DNA from: Weissella confusa
GTDB lineage: Bacteria > Bacillota > Bacilli > Lactobacillales > Lactobacillaceae
Length of the DNA: 43,961 nt
Assembly (NCBI GenBank): GCA_016466735.1
Contig: JAAOED010000020.1
Span: forward strand, 1 to 43,961
Direction of reading: 5' to 3'
A program made the translations under genes and the position numbers. Below the pieces are notes generated by a model, which saw only the letters and a program-made list of their open reading frames with translations, had not been told where the DNA came from and did no database searches. Below, one piece after another: positions 34,926 through 43,961 of the stretch; position 1 is the first letter of the stretch; every line of letters starts with the position of its first letter.

Positions 34926-36068
34926 TTAAATCATTGCCCTTCGTGTTAATACTGAAACCCCTTCAGGAGCCCAGCCTGCTACAACCGTGTTGGCAGGAAC
35001 TGTAATCCAACCCAAACCGTCAATCACGATATCTGTCTTCTCAGTCACCTTGAACTCGTGGCGTTGCAATGGTGGCAACATGTCCAAGTTCTCCGTCGTT
35101 GGTGGCAACAACAATTCACCAGCGTGCTTGCTGTAGAATTCGTCAGCCTTTTCCAACTTCGTACGGTGAATCATCAAGTTGTTCTCGAAGTAAGCCGTAA
35201 TACCAGCCTTCTCACCTTGGATAAAGTCGAAACGTGCCAAAGCGCCCATGAACAATGTTTGTTGTGGGTTCAATTGGTAAGTCTTGGGCTTCAATTCCTT
35301 TTGTGGTGAAACGTACTTCAAGTCCTTTGGCGTCAAGTAGTGCGCCATTTGGTCTTGGTGAATGATTCCTGGTGTGTCGATGATAAACGTATCGTCATCC
35401 AATGGAATCTCGATACGATCCAACGTCGTTCCTGGGAAACGTGACGTCGTAATCACATCCTTGTTGTCACCCGTTGCATCCTTGATGATTTGGTTAATCA
35501 ACGTTGACTTACCAACGTTGGTAACACCAACAACATAAACTGAGCGACCTTCACGGTACTTTTCAATCATGTCCATCAAAGCTGGCACATCATCACCACT
35601 CTTACCTGACGTCAATTGGACGTCAACGGGACGCAAACCAGCAATGTTAGCTTGTTGACGCATCCAATCCTTAATCTTTGAACGCTTCAAAGACTTTGGC
35701 AAAACGTCGACCTTGTTACCAACTAGCAAAACTGGGTTGTTACCAACGAAACGGTGCAACCCTGGAATCAATGAGCCAGAGAAGTCAAACACGTCCATAA
35801 CGTAAACAACCAATGAATCCGTTGCTGAAATTTCGTTCAACAACAAACGGAAATCGTCATCCGTCAAATCAACGGGTTGGATTTCGTTGTAGTGACGCAA
35901 ACGGAAGCAGCGTTGGCACAACACTTCTTCGTTTTCAAATCCCTTCAACAAAGCTGACATTGGGGCATAACCCAATTCACCCTTGTGCTCAGTTTGGATC
36001 AACGCACCACATCCAATGCATCGCAATCCGTCTGCCAAGTAACCTTGAACTTCTGCTTCACTAATCAA
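34926..36068 (-). CDS. yqeH: Circularly permuted GTPase YqeH
   Basis: This 380-aa GTPase is needed for 30S ribosome assembly. It has an N-terminal zinc finger (CIGC near 17, CQRC near 53) and a permuted G-domain order: the G4 motif VGNKVDVLPKS comes before G1 (GVTNVGKSTLIN) and G3 (DTPGI). A C-terminal RNA-binding domain follows. The start overlaps the end of yqeG by 8 nt. Confidence 0.97.
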   Translation of the reverse strand: MISEAEVQGYLADGLRCIGCGALIQTEHKGELGYAPMSALLKGFENEEVLCQRCFRLRHYNEIQPVDLTDDDFRLLLNEISATDSLVVYVMDVFDFSGSLIPGLHRFVGNNPVLLVGNKVDVLPKSLKRSKIKDWMRQQANIAGLRPVDVQLTSGKSGDDVPALMDMIEKYREGRSVYVVGVTNVGKSTLINQIIKDATGDNKDVITTSRFPGTTLDRIEIPLDDDTFIIDTPGIIHQDQMAHYLTPKDLKYVSPQKELKPKTYQLNPQQTLFMGALARFDFIQGEKAGITAYFENNLMIHRTKLEKADEFYSKHAGELLLPPTTENLDMLPPLQRHEFKVTEKTDIVIDGLGWITVPANTVVAGWAPEGVSVLTRRAMI

Positions 36069-36588
36069 GTGTCGTCCTCCATTGTAGTTCTGGGTGCGCC
36101 TTTAGCATGCGCTTCTTTACACCCTTCTCAAAAAATCGGTTAATCTTTGTATTCCATTGGTCAGTCTCAATTAGAGGCTTGACCAAGATGCTACGCACGC
36201 CGTGGTTGTTTGATGACCAAACATCCGTCAACAATTGGTCACCGACCATCACGACGTCGTGCTTTTGCAAGTTAAGCTTTGTTACGGCTTCATTCAAGCC
36301 ACGCGTCAACGGCTTTAGGGCACGTGACACAAACGGTAGATTCAATGGCTCAGCAACCCGTGCGATACGTTCAGCTGAGTTATTTGAAACAATCATTACT
36401 GGGATGCCAGCTTCATTCATTCGCTCAAGCCAGTCATGCAATTCAGTCGTTCCGTCGGGGTTATTCCAAGCAATCAACGTGTTATCCAAGTCAGTCAAAA
36501 CTGCCTTAATACCTTGTGCCTGAAGTTGTTCTGGCGTCAAACGGTAGATTGCATCAATCATCCAAGTTGGTGTAAATGATTCAGTCAT
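36061..36588 (-). CDS. yqeG: HAD phosphatase YqeG
   Basis: This 175-aa HAD IIIA phosphatase has motif I DLDNTLIAW, motif II IVSNNS and motif III VMVGDQLLTDV. The substrate is uncertain; a phosphatidylglycerophosphatase role is known for some relatives. First gene of the nine-gene operon, with AAAGGA before the ATG and a promoter at 36622-36650. Confidence 0.94.
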   Translation of the reverse strand: MTESFTPTWMIDAIYRLTPEQLQAQGIKAVLTDLDNTLIAWNNPDGTTELHDWLERMNEAGIPVMIVSNNSAERIARVAEPLNLPFVSRALKPLTRGLNEAVTKLNLQKHDVVMVGDQLLTDVWSSNNHGVRSILVKPLIETDQWNTKINRFFEKGVKKRMLKAHPELQWRTTLD

Positions 36589-36621
36589 TTTTCGTCCTTT
36601 TCACAATTTGTCTTACTATAA

Positions 36622-36650
36622 ATTATACGCTAAATACTGCCGTTTATAAA
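36622..36650 (-). promoter_or_regulatory. Promoter of the yqeG-to-yceD operon
   Basis: TTTATA (36645-36650), 17 bp, TATAAT (36622-36627), about 35 nt before yqeG. Confidence 0.6.
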
Positions 36651-36660
36651 GTGGCGATAA

Positions 36661-37030
36661 CTAGTTTTGTGGTGTGTGTCGACGCGTTGCGTCGAGTGGC
36701 TGGGGGCTTCTAGTCTGTTATGGATTTCCATCTACCGGAAAACAAATTGGTGAACAGTCCACCCTGTTATCTTGTGGTAGATGAATATCAAACAATCAGA
36801 GCATTGCTCGGCTGCCGTGACCTGCCCCGCCGAGCGTATAGACCCAAGTGGACCTTGACCCGTGGGTGTGGGTTCTTAGCGGGTTTCCCGCTTAGAGCCA
36901 CGAGGAGGTAAAGGTGTACACTGCAACGCAGTGGACTCCGCTCCCCACAGGTCATGGTCCACTTGGGTTAGCGAGCCTAAAGAAGGGGCAGGTCACTCGG
37001 CGCGATAGCGACGACACTAACCACCTAACT
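36661..37030. ncRNA. Structured repeat element, copy 2 (possible large ncRNA)
   Basis: Same architecture as copy 1, but helices carry different, compensated sequences. P1 is 36669-36680/37013-37024. P2 is 36729-36736/36776-36783 with inner AACAG/CTGTT (36753-36757/36764-36768). P3 is 36817-36828/36985-36996 (perfect 12 bp), P4 36843-36854/36956-36967 (perfect 12 bp), P5 36856-36866/36944-36954, and P7 36920-36924/36928-36932. Unpaired blocks AAACAATCAGAG, TTGCTCGGCTGC and GAGGTAAAGG match copy 1. It lies between the yqeG promoter and the ddl terminator. No coding capacity is conserved. Confidence 0.75.
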
Positions 37031-37041
37031 ACCACCTAAAT

Positions 37042-37079
37042 AAAAACAACCAGCAACGGAGAAACCATCGCTGATTGTT
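37042..37079 (-). terminator. ddl terminator
   Basis: AACAATCAGC / GCTGGTTGTT stem with G-T pairs, then TTTTTA on the minus strand. Confidence 0.8.
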
Positions 37080-37090
37080 CTTAAAATCTA

Positions 37091-38239
37091 TTACTTAGCG
37101 CGCTCGGCGTTGTACTTCTTTTCACCAACGTGTTCTTCACCCAATGAAACGAAGTCGTATGACAACTTGGCGTTACGCTCGAATTCAGCCAAACCATAGT
37201 TAATGATTTCGTCGATCAAGTTCGTGTAGCTCAAGCCTGAAACTTCCCACATTTGTGGATACAAAGAAATGTTTGTAAATCCAGGCAACGTGTTTGGCTC
37301 ACCCAAGTATGGTGTACCATCAGCATCAATCATGAAGTCCATACGCGTCAAACCAACAAGACCCAATGCCTTGTAAGCCGTCAATGCCATGTCGGTGATT
37401 TCCTTTTCTAGGTCATCCCCCAACTCAACAGGCAATTCAAAGACCATTCCTGAGGCGTCAACGAACTTGTTGTTGTAGTCGTACCAAACATCTTGTTCAG
37501 GCAATACGATACCACCCAAACGTGATGCACGAGGTTGCTCATTTCCCAAAATTGAAATGAAGACCTCACGTGGCTTGTTCAAAGCAGCTTCAACCAATAC
37601 CTTGTAGTCGTATTGCAAAGCATCCTTAACACCAGCTTCGAATTCTTCAGCGTTTGTTACGCGTGAAATACCAACTGATGATCCTTGCTTAGCAGCCTTA
37701 ACAAACAAAACTTCCGTACCAAGTTCCTTTACAAGACCTTCGTATGTGTAGTTTTGGTAATCTTGGTCCGTCAACAAAACGTACTTCGTGTTGCGTACGC
37801 CAGCTTGGTTCAAGATACGCTTCGTCAAATCCTTGTCGAATGACATGGCTGACGCAGCCGTACCAGCACCGATATATGGCTTTTGCAACAAACGGAACAA
37901 CGCTTGCAAAGTACCATCTTCACCCAAGTTACCGTGAACAACTGGGTAGAACAAATCGATTTCTGACATTTCACCCAAAACGGCAATTGGTGCCAATGGG
38001 TTCGTCAAATCCATCTTTGACTTCGCTGCAGCTACCACAGTGTCTTCATCTTCACCATCAAACACACGCTTTGAATCAGCGGCGTTGATCATGTAACCAT
38101 CCTTTGAAATCAAGAAAACAGTTACGTTGTACTTTTCCTTGTCCATTGCATCGTAAATGTTACGAGCAGAGCGCTTTGAGACGTCGTGTTCTGATGAGTT
38201 ACCACCAAAGAACATCGCAATGTTTAGCTTTTCTGACAT
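37091..38239 (-). CDS. ddl: D-Ala-D-X ligase, Phe-type (likely D-Ala-D-Lac)
   Basis: This 382-aa ATP-grasp ligase makes the terminal dipeptide or depsipeptide of peptidoglycan precursors. It shows FFGGNSSEHDVS (N-terminal), KAAKQGSSVGIS (ATP loop), GLVGLTRMDFMID and NTLPGFTNISLYP. The substrate-deciding residue is Phe259 in YDYNNKFVD, where D-Ala-D-Ala enzymes have Tyr. In Leuconostoc Ddl this Phe gives depsipeptide (D-Ala-D-Lac) synthesis and goes with vancomycin resistance. Monocistronic, with extended -10 TGTTATACT at 38279-38287. Confidence 0.95.
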   Translation of the reverse strand: MSEKLNIAMFFGGNSSEHDVSKRSARNIYDAMDKEKYNVTVFLISKDGYMINAADSKRVFDGEDEDTVVAAAKSKMDLTNPLAPIAVLGEMSEIDLFYPVVHGNLGEDGTLQALFRLLQKPYIGAGTAASAMSFDKDLTKRILNQAGVRNTKYVLLTDQDYQNYTYEGLVKELGTEVLFVKAAKQGSSVGISRVTNAEEFEAGVKDALQYDYKVLVEAALNKPREVFISILGNEQPRASRLGGIVLPEQDVWYDYNNKFVDASGMVFELPVELGDDLEKEITDMALTAYKALGLVGLTRMDFMIDADGTPYLGEPNTLPGFTNISLYPQMWEVSGLSYTNLIDEIINYGLAEFERNAKLSYDFVSLGEEHVGEKKYNAERAK

Positions 38240-38278
38240 GTCGTTCTCCCTGTCAAACTGATTGAATTTAGAACCCTA

Positions 38279-38287
38279 AGTATAACA
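38279..38287 (-). promoter_or_regulatory. Extended -10 promoter of ddl
   Basis: TGTTATACT on the minus strand, ~40 nt before the ATG. There is no -35 of note. GGGAGAA lies before the start codon. Confidence 0.5.
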
Positions 38288-38308
38288 CGAAACTGTAAAC
38301 CGGACCGA

Positions 38309-39292
38309 TTACGCTAGGAAATTGCGTGCTTCGTTAAGATAATCATAAATTTCTTTGGGTAATTTTTCGCGTAGCAACAACCCTTGTAGCAACCGTTGTT
38401 GATTGTACATACGGTGCCAGTCGGCTTCAACTTCCGGTTGCATGCGACGCGTCATTTCTTGGCGCCATTGCTTGAGTTGCTTCAAGAAGTATTGCTCGTA
38501 CAACGGGTTCAAGTTCACCAACGTCACAATGTAGCTATCGATCCGACGGTTTTCACCCATTACCAGCGGCGTTTCCAAACGCTTGATGCGTTCAATCAAA
38601 ACCGTGAGCAAGAATACCTTATCTGCGCGTGTCACTGCATCATCATGCGTCAGCTCATCCAACAAGTTTGCGATGTGCAAGAAAGCATGTGCCCAACCCT
38701 TACCTTCAACAAAACCACGCGTATCGTGTTCTAGTGCAATGTACGTTGCCAAGTTATCGATAAGCATTTCGTGCAAATCGTCGCTAAACAACTCTACTTC
38801 ACTATTGCGATTTGCGTAGTTCAACATCGACAAAATGAAGACCGCGAATGAACGGAAGAAGATGCCGTCATTATCAGTCTCATCAATGTGTGAGAACAAC
38901 ACTGAATCTTGCAATAAGTAGCGCGTCATCATCACAATTTGTGCATCGGTAAAGACATTCGCTTGCAACGCATCGCTAATAAAGAAAAAGACACCCTTAT
39001 CACGCAACTCAGGATCAATTTGGCGCAACCCACTCATCACGTCCAACAACTCTTGGTCAGTGACGACAAACGGTTGACCCGCAATCAACGCATTTTGCCA
39101 ATCAGAGACCTTTTCATGAATTGCAGTCGCCGTTACCGGATCAAGCTGCTCAACAACAGTCGGTGCGTCGTAATCAAACTGGTCAATCAAACGACCAACT
39201 TCTGTTCCAAGTGAATCAAACAATTCACCATGGTGCACACGCGCACGCATATTTTTTAATTCTTCACGGACATCATCAACGGTGTAATCCAT
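38309..39292 (-). CDS. DUF2785 family protein
   Basis: This 327-aa, all-helical soluble protein is recognised by RGFVEGKGWAHAFLHIANLLDELTHD (~195-220), the hallmark of DUF2785. The function of the family is unknown. No membrane segment or signal is seen, and the length matches the family. It is probably monocistronic, between the repeat block and ddl; no terminator is evident between its stop and the ddl promoter, so some read-through into ddl is likely. Confidence 0.82.
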   Translation of the reverse strand: MDYTVDDVREELKNMRARVHHGELFDSLGTEVGRLIDQFDYDAPTVVEQLDPVTATAIHEKVSDWQNALIAGQPFVVTDQELLDVMSGLRQIDPELRDKGVFFFISDALQANVFTDAQIVMMTRYLLQDSVLFSHIDETDNDGIFFRSFAVFILSMLNYANRNSEVELFSDDLHEMLIDNLATYIALEHDTRGFVEGKGWAHAFLHIANLLDELTHDDAVTRADKVFLLTVLIERIKRLETPLVMGENRRIDSYIVTLVNLNPLYEQYFLKQLKQWRQEMTRRMQPEVEADWHRMYNQQRLLQGLLLREKLPKEIYDYLNEARNFLA

Positions 39293-39400
39293 TATCTCTA
39301 TCCCTTTTCCGTATTATTGCTTCCTAAATCAAAGCTACCTCCACTAGATTAACACAACCACGCAAAGATATCAGTTTATTATATTTTGTTTCCAGCCGGG

Positions 39401-39668
39401 GCGATGACACTTTACCCGATTTCGGTTCATCTAGACACAATTTGAACGTCGGCGAAAGCCCGCCATTTCAGCGTTTATTTTCTTTCACCCGTTTTTCACC
39501 CATCTAGACACGATTTTCGCCCGTTTCGGCACAGTTTGTTTCACCCGATTATTCCCTGTCTAGACACAGTTTGAACTCGTAACGAAGCCCACCGTTCCAG
39601 TGTTTATTCTCCTTCACCCGTTTTTTCAGATTTCGACACGTTTTTCACCGATTTAGACACAATTCTTA
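39401..39668. repeat. Iteron-like repeat block, two ~128-bp units
   Basis: A (C/T)TAGACACAnTTT-type motif (GACAC core) occurs at 39406, 39434, 39507, 39528, 39563, 39635 and 39656. Spacings 73-21-35-72-21 show that a ~128-bp unit is repeated (39434/39507/39528 and 39563/39635/39656). Between cores, TTCACCCGTTTTT and TTTGAAC blocks recur. No coding capacity is seen. It fills most of the 450-bp gap between kimA and the DUF2785 gene; the 39293-39400 part shows nothing I can name. Confidence 0.8.
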
Positions 39669-39677
39669 TTTGTTGCA

Positions 39678-39715
39678 TAAAAAAGCCCCAGCCGACACGC
39701 AGTCGACTGAGGCTA
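39678..39715 (-). terminator. kimA terminator
   Basis: AGCCTCAGTCGA / TCGGCTGGGGCT stem (G-T pairs) followed by TTTTTTA on the minus strand. Confidence 0.88.
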
Positions 39716-39740
39716 ATTAATATATCTATTTCAACAACAA

Positions 39741-41573
39741 CTATTCCTTGAGGTGGAAGTAGTATGTTGACACAGTCACGTCACGTGAAGCCAAGGCTGT
39801 ACGCAAACGCAAACTATTTTGATTGTGCAACGCATTTTGCCAACCGTGACGAGGCACGAATTGTGGAATCAAAATCGTCAATGAGTGATTACGTTCCTTC
39901 GCCCCCTTCGCAATTTCATCTACGAAACGCAATGAAGGCTCTGTGATTGAACGATATGATGAGTGAATGTCCACGTAACGCACATCTGGGAACTCGCGCT
40001 TGAACTCAACGCCCAAACGGTGCTCCTTTTCAGGGTTCGAATCAAATGAGACGTGCATCGCCAAAACGCGATCACCCATTGATTGGGCATAATCAATCGC
40101 ATCAGCCGTTGCCTTAGTCAAGTTTGAGACCAACACAATCACCGTCGAACCATCGTAGTGATGACGCTTGATTGGTTCCTTAGACAACACACGCAACTGC
40201 TTAGCAACCGCCTTGTAGTGACGGTTAATCGTCCAGAACATGCGAAGCAAAACTGGCATGATAATCAAGTATGGCCAGACAGACTTAAAGTGCATCCAGA
40301 ACAAAATGATAACCAAAGCAAATGAGATGAACGCCCCAACAAAGTTGATTGACGCCTTTCCCAACCAGAAGCCTTCACGTTCACGGAACCAGTGAATAAT
40401 CATTCCTGATTGCGACAATGTGAATGGCACGAAAACTCCGACCGCATAAAGCGGAATCAAAGCTTCAGTTGAGCCATTAAAAATCAAAAGCAATACGATG
40501 GCACCAACAGCCAACGACATAATACCGTTTGAGTATCCCAAACGATCTCCCTTGTCCATGTAGATGTGTGGCATGAACTTATCCTTAGCCAAGTTAAAGG
40601 CCAATTGTGGGAAGGCTGAGAAACCAGTATTAGCAGCAACCGCCAAAATCAAGGCCGTTGCAATTTGCAAAAGGTAGAACATTACGCCGTGACCGAAAAT
40701 CGTTTGACCAATTTGGGCCAACACCGTCACGTGGTCATTTGGTCGAATACCGTACCAGTATGACAAGAACGTAATACCACCAAAGAAGAAGGCCAAAATC
40801 AACGCCATGATTGATAGCGTTGCTGCCGCATTACGTGGCTTTGGCTCCTTGAAGTTCGGCACGGCATTTGAAATGGCCTCAACTCCAGTCAATGAAGATG
40901 AACCACTTGAGAACGCACGCAAGAACAACAAGATTGTGATACTTGATGATGACGTACCAATTGCTGCTGCAGCATGGAAGGCAACTTGACCGGTCGCGAT
41001 GTTATACAACCCGTACAAGACCATTCCTGTAATCATCACAATGAACAAGTAAACCGGCACCATCAGGAACCCGGCTGACTCGCGCACACCACGCAGGTTA
41101 ATTCCCATCAAAATCAAGATGATGACCACTCCGATCTCCACTGAATATGGGTGGAGCGCTGGAACCGCTGACGTAATGGCTTCTGTTCCGGCCGCCACAG
41201 ACACGGCAACCGTCAACATGTAGTCAACCAACAAAGATCCACCGGCGACAAGCCCAGCGTTACGACCCCAGTTCGTTGATGTCACGACATAAGCACCACC
41301 ACCAGATGGGTAGGCGTGAATGATTTGGCGATACGATAGCGTAATGGCCGTCAACAATACCAACACCAAAATGGCGATTGGGATTTGCAACCATAACGCA
41401 ACCGTACTTGCAGCAATCAACGCTGTCGTAATCTGCTCGGTACCATACGCAACTGATGACAATGCATCAGACGAAAGCAAAGCCAAGGCCTTGGTTCGGC
41501 TCAAATGTTGCGAGCCCTCTTCCAATGTCTTAAGAGGCTTTCCAATCAACAACCGCTTTAAAAAGCGCCACAT
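39741..41573 (-). CDS. kimA: KimA-type potassium importer (YdaO family)
   Basis: This 610-aa APC-superfamily K+/H+ symporter has LLSSDALSSVAYGTEQI (TM1), about twelve membrane segments and a cytosolic USP-like tail (~460-610) ending LIPQFVPRHGWQNALHNQ, as in Bacillus KimA. The start MWRFLKRLLIGKPLK (41573) has AGGAG 7 nt upstream; an earlier in-frame ATG adds six residues and lacks a site. No c-di-AMP (ydaO) riboswitch precedes it: the leader is only ~60 nt. c-di-AMP may still act on the protein, as in Bacillus. Confidence 0.9.
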   Translation of the reverse strand: MWRFLKRLLIGKPLKTLEEGSQHLSRTKALALLSSDALSSVAYGTEQITTALIAASTVALWLQIPIAILVLVLLTAITLSYRQIIHAYPSGGGAYVVTSTNWGRNAGLVAGGSLLVDYMLTVAVSVAAGTEAITSAVPALHPYSVEIGVVIILILMGINLRGVRESAGFLMVPVYLFIVMITGMVLYGLYNIATGQVAFHAAAAIGTSSSSITILLFLRAFSSGSSSLTGVEAISNAVPNFKEPKPRNAAATLSIMALILAFFFGGITFLSYWYGIRPNDHVTVLAQIGQTIFGHGVMFYLLQIATALILAVAANTGFSAFPQLAFNLAKDKFMPHIYMDKGDRLGYSNGIMSLAVGAIVLLLIFNGSTEALIPLYAVGVFVPFTLSQSGMIIHWFREREGFWLGKASINFVGAFISFALVIILFWMHFKSVWPYLIIMPVLLRMFWTINRHYKAVAKQLRVLSKEPIKRHHYDGSTVIVLVSNLTKATADAIDYAQSMGDRVLAMHVSFDSNPEKEHRLGVEFKREFPDVRYVDIHSSYRSITEPSLRFVDEIAKGAKERNHSLTILIPQFVPRHGWQNALHNQNSLRLRTALASRDVTVSTYYFHLKE

Positions 41574-41629
41574 GATTTTTCTCCTAAACACCTATATTAG
41601 GCAAAACGCCCAAAAATAATTTCAATTTT

Positions 41630-41670
41630 CTACAACGACTTATTGTAGTTCTATTTAAGCTCGTTGTCTA
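41630..41670 (-). promoter_or_regulatory. kimA promoter with inverted repeat
   Basis: TAGACA (41665-41670), 17 bp, TACAAT (41642-41647). CTACAA-N7-TTGTAG (41630-41648) overlaps the -10 and could be an operator. Confidence 0.6.
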
Positions 41671-41695
41671 TCATTGATACTTACTTTCGGAAATC

Positions 41696-41731
41696 AAAAA
41701 CGCCGCCCCTCTCACAGGAAGGTCGGCGTTT
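41696..41731 (-). terminator. groESL terminator
   Basis: AAACGCCGACC / GGGCGGCGTTT-type stem ending in TTTTTGA on the minus strand. Confidence 0.88.
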
Positions 41732-41747
41732 AATATTTATTATGAAA

Positions 41748-43394
<1,647 letters not shown>

Positions 43395-43420
43395 TTATTA
43401 GTTAATCTGTTTGTTTCAAA

Positions 43421-43696
43421 TTAAAGAACTGCAACGATATCCTTTTCGTGAACTACCAAGTAATCCACACCATCGACCGTCACTTCTGAGCCAGCGTACT
43501 TATCGAAGATGACCTTGTCACCCTCCTTCACTGCAGCTGGGGCCGTCAAGTCACCAACTGATTGCGTTGAAACAGCGACAACAGTTCCCGTAACTGACTT
43601 TTCTTGCGCGTTTGACGCAAGCAAAATACCACCAACTGATTGCTCAGGCGCTTCCTCAACTTGCAACACAACACGATCTCCCAAAGGCTTCAACAT
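43421..43696 (-). CDS. groES: Co-chaperonin GroES
   Basis: This 91-aa lid of GroEL begins [20 protein letters not shown], with the mobile loop [14 protein letters not shown] and the C-terminal [15 protein letters not shown] strong GGAGG precedes the ATG. First gene of the operon. Confidence 0.98.
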   Translation of the reverse strand: MLKPLGDRVVLQVEEAPEQSVGGILLASNAQEKSVTGTVVAVSTQSVGDLTAPAAVKEGDKVIFDKYAGSEVTVDGVDYLVVHEKDIVAVL

Positions 43697-43727
43697 GTTA
43701 TATGACCTCCATAGGCAAAAATTATTA

Positions 43728-43754
43728 TTAGCACTCTCAATATCTAAGTGCTAA
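43728..43754 (-). promoter_or_regulatory. CIRCE operator (HrcA)
   Basis: TTAGCACTC-N9-AAGTGCTAA, one mismatch from the consensus TTAGCACTC-N9-GAGTGCTAA. It lies between the promoter and groES. HrcA repression relieved by heat is expected. Confidence 0.95.
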
Positions 43755-43766
43755 CTTACATAAACA

Positions 43767-43794
43767 ATAATAGCACACCCACACGTTTTTGCAA
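43767..43794 (-). promoter_or_regulatory. groESL promoter
   Basis: TTGCAA (43789-43794), 16 bp, TATTAT (43767-43772), just upstream of CIRCE. Confidence 0.65.
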
Positions 43795-43813
43795 CATATT
43801 TTGGTTAGAAATT

Positions 43814-43961
43814 GAGTTTGTGGTGTGTGTCCGTCCTACCGGCCGGAGTGCTTGGCCCCTTCTAGGGCACGCTAACACGCACTGACCATGACCTGCAGGG
43901 AGCGCGAACCACAGCAAGCTGCGTTTCCCTTCCATGTATAGTCAAGCAGGACGCTCATTTA
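43814..43961. ncRNA. Structured repeat element, copy 3 (inverted, cut by window edge)
   Basis: Reading on the plus strand this matches the reverse complement of the 3' half of copy 1. It has the terminal GTGGTGTGTGTC, then CGGAGTGCTTGGCCCC (one arm of P3, 43848-43859), the GACCATGACCTGCAGGGAG block and a P7-like hairpin CAGC/GCTG (43912-43920). Beyond 43925 the match to copies 1 and 2 weakens before the window ends. It lies upstream of the groESL promoter. Confidence 0.6.

Noticed and set aside
15264-37030. Assignment of the structured element to HEARO/omega RNA, group II intron or RNase P RNA
   Set aside because: No HNH or TnpB/IscB gene lies nearby, no domain V-like motif of group II introns and no RNase P P4 motif were seen. 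I could not match conserved blocks to these from memory, so the class is left open.
36661-37030. CRISPR array or tRNA genes in the GC-rich intergenic elements
   Set aside because: No regularly spaced direct repeats and no cloverleaf with T-arm consensus were seen. The pairing pattern is long-range and nested.

Overview
This window comes from a low-GC Gram-positive lactic acid bacterium. The best fit is the Weissella/Leuconostoc group of Lactobacillaceae. The evidence is the Bacillota gene orders yqeG-yqeH-yhbY-nadD-yqeK-rsfS-yqeM-ylbM-yceD and folD-xseA-xseB-ispA-tlyA-argR-recN, a Thr T-box before thrS, a CIRCE box before groESL, a class A sortase, and a D-Ala ligase of the Phe type seen in intrinsically vancomycin-resistant heterofermentative lactobacilli. 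The genus is an inference from content, not from a search. Every convincing gene lies on the minus strand, so transcription reads from high to low coordinates.

Layout from high to low coordinates (the direction of transcription). A third, inverted and truncated copy of a large structured repeat lies at 43.8-43.96 kb. Next come CIRCE-groES-groEL, a KimA-type potassium importer, a 270-bp iteron-like repeat block, a DUF2785 gene and the Ddl gene, and then the second copy of the structured repeat (36.66-37.03 kb). The nine-gene yqeG-to-yceD operon covers tRNA, NAD and ribosome-assembly functions. It is followed by mutS-mutL and a flavodoxin, then a sulfonate-type ABC importer joined to an acyl-CoA ligase and a membrane acyltransferase. 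Two paralogous 86-aa orphan proteins, a sortase and T-box-thrS come next, and then the first copy of the structured repeat (15.26-15.62 kb). After that are NagR-type operators with nagB, a candidate small RNA, hup (HU), a three-component ABC exporter-like operon, a hypothetical/matrixin/ECF-S operon, the folD-to-recN operon, a patatin-domain protein with gmk and rpoZ, and a long hairpin at the left edge.

The most unusual content is a non-coding element of about 350 bp, present in two full copies and one partial copy. Copies differ in sequence but keep at least six long-range helices through compensatory changes on both arms. Each copy sits between a terminator and the next promoter, outside the transcription units. 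I cannot assign it to a known RNA class by eye. Secondary points of interest are a promoter-hairpin-CU-rich-terminator unit of about 90 nt (likely sRNA), the iteron block at 39.4-39.67 kb, the tandem 86-aa paralogues (one with an eight-G Shine-Dalgarno tract), a patatin protein with a GNAT-like N-terminus, and the ABC importer/ligase/acyltransferase operon.
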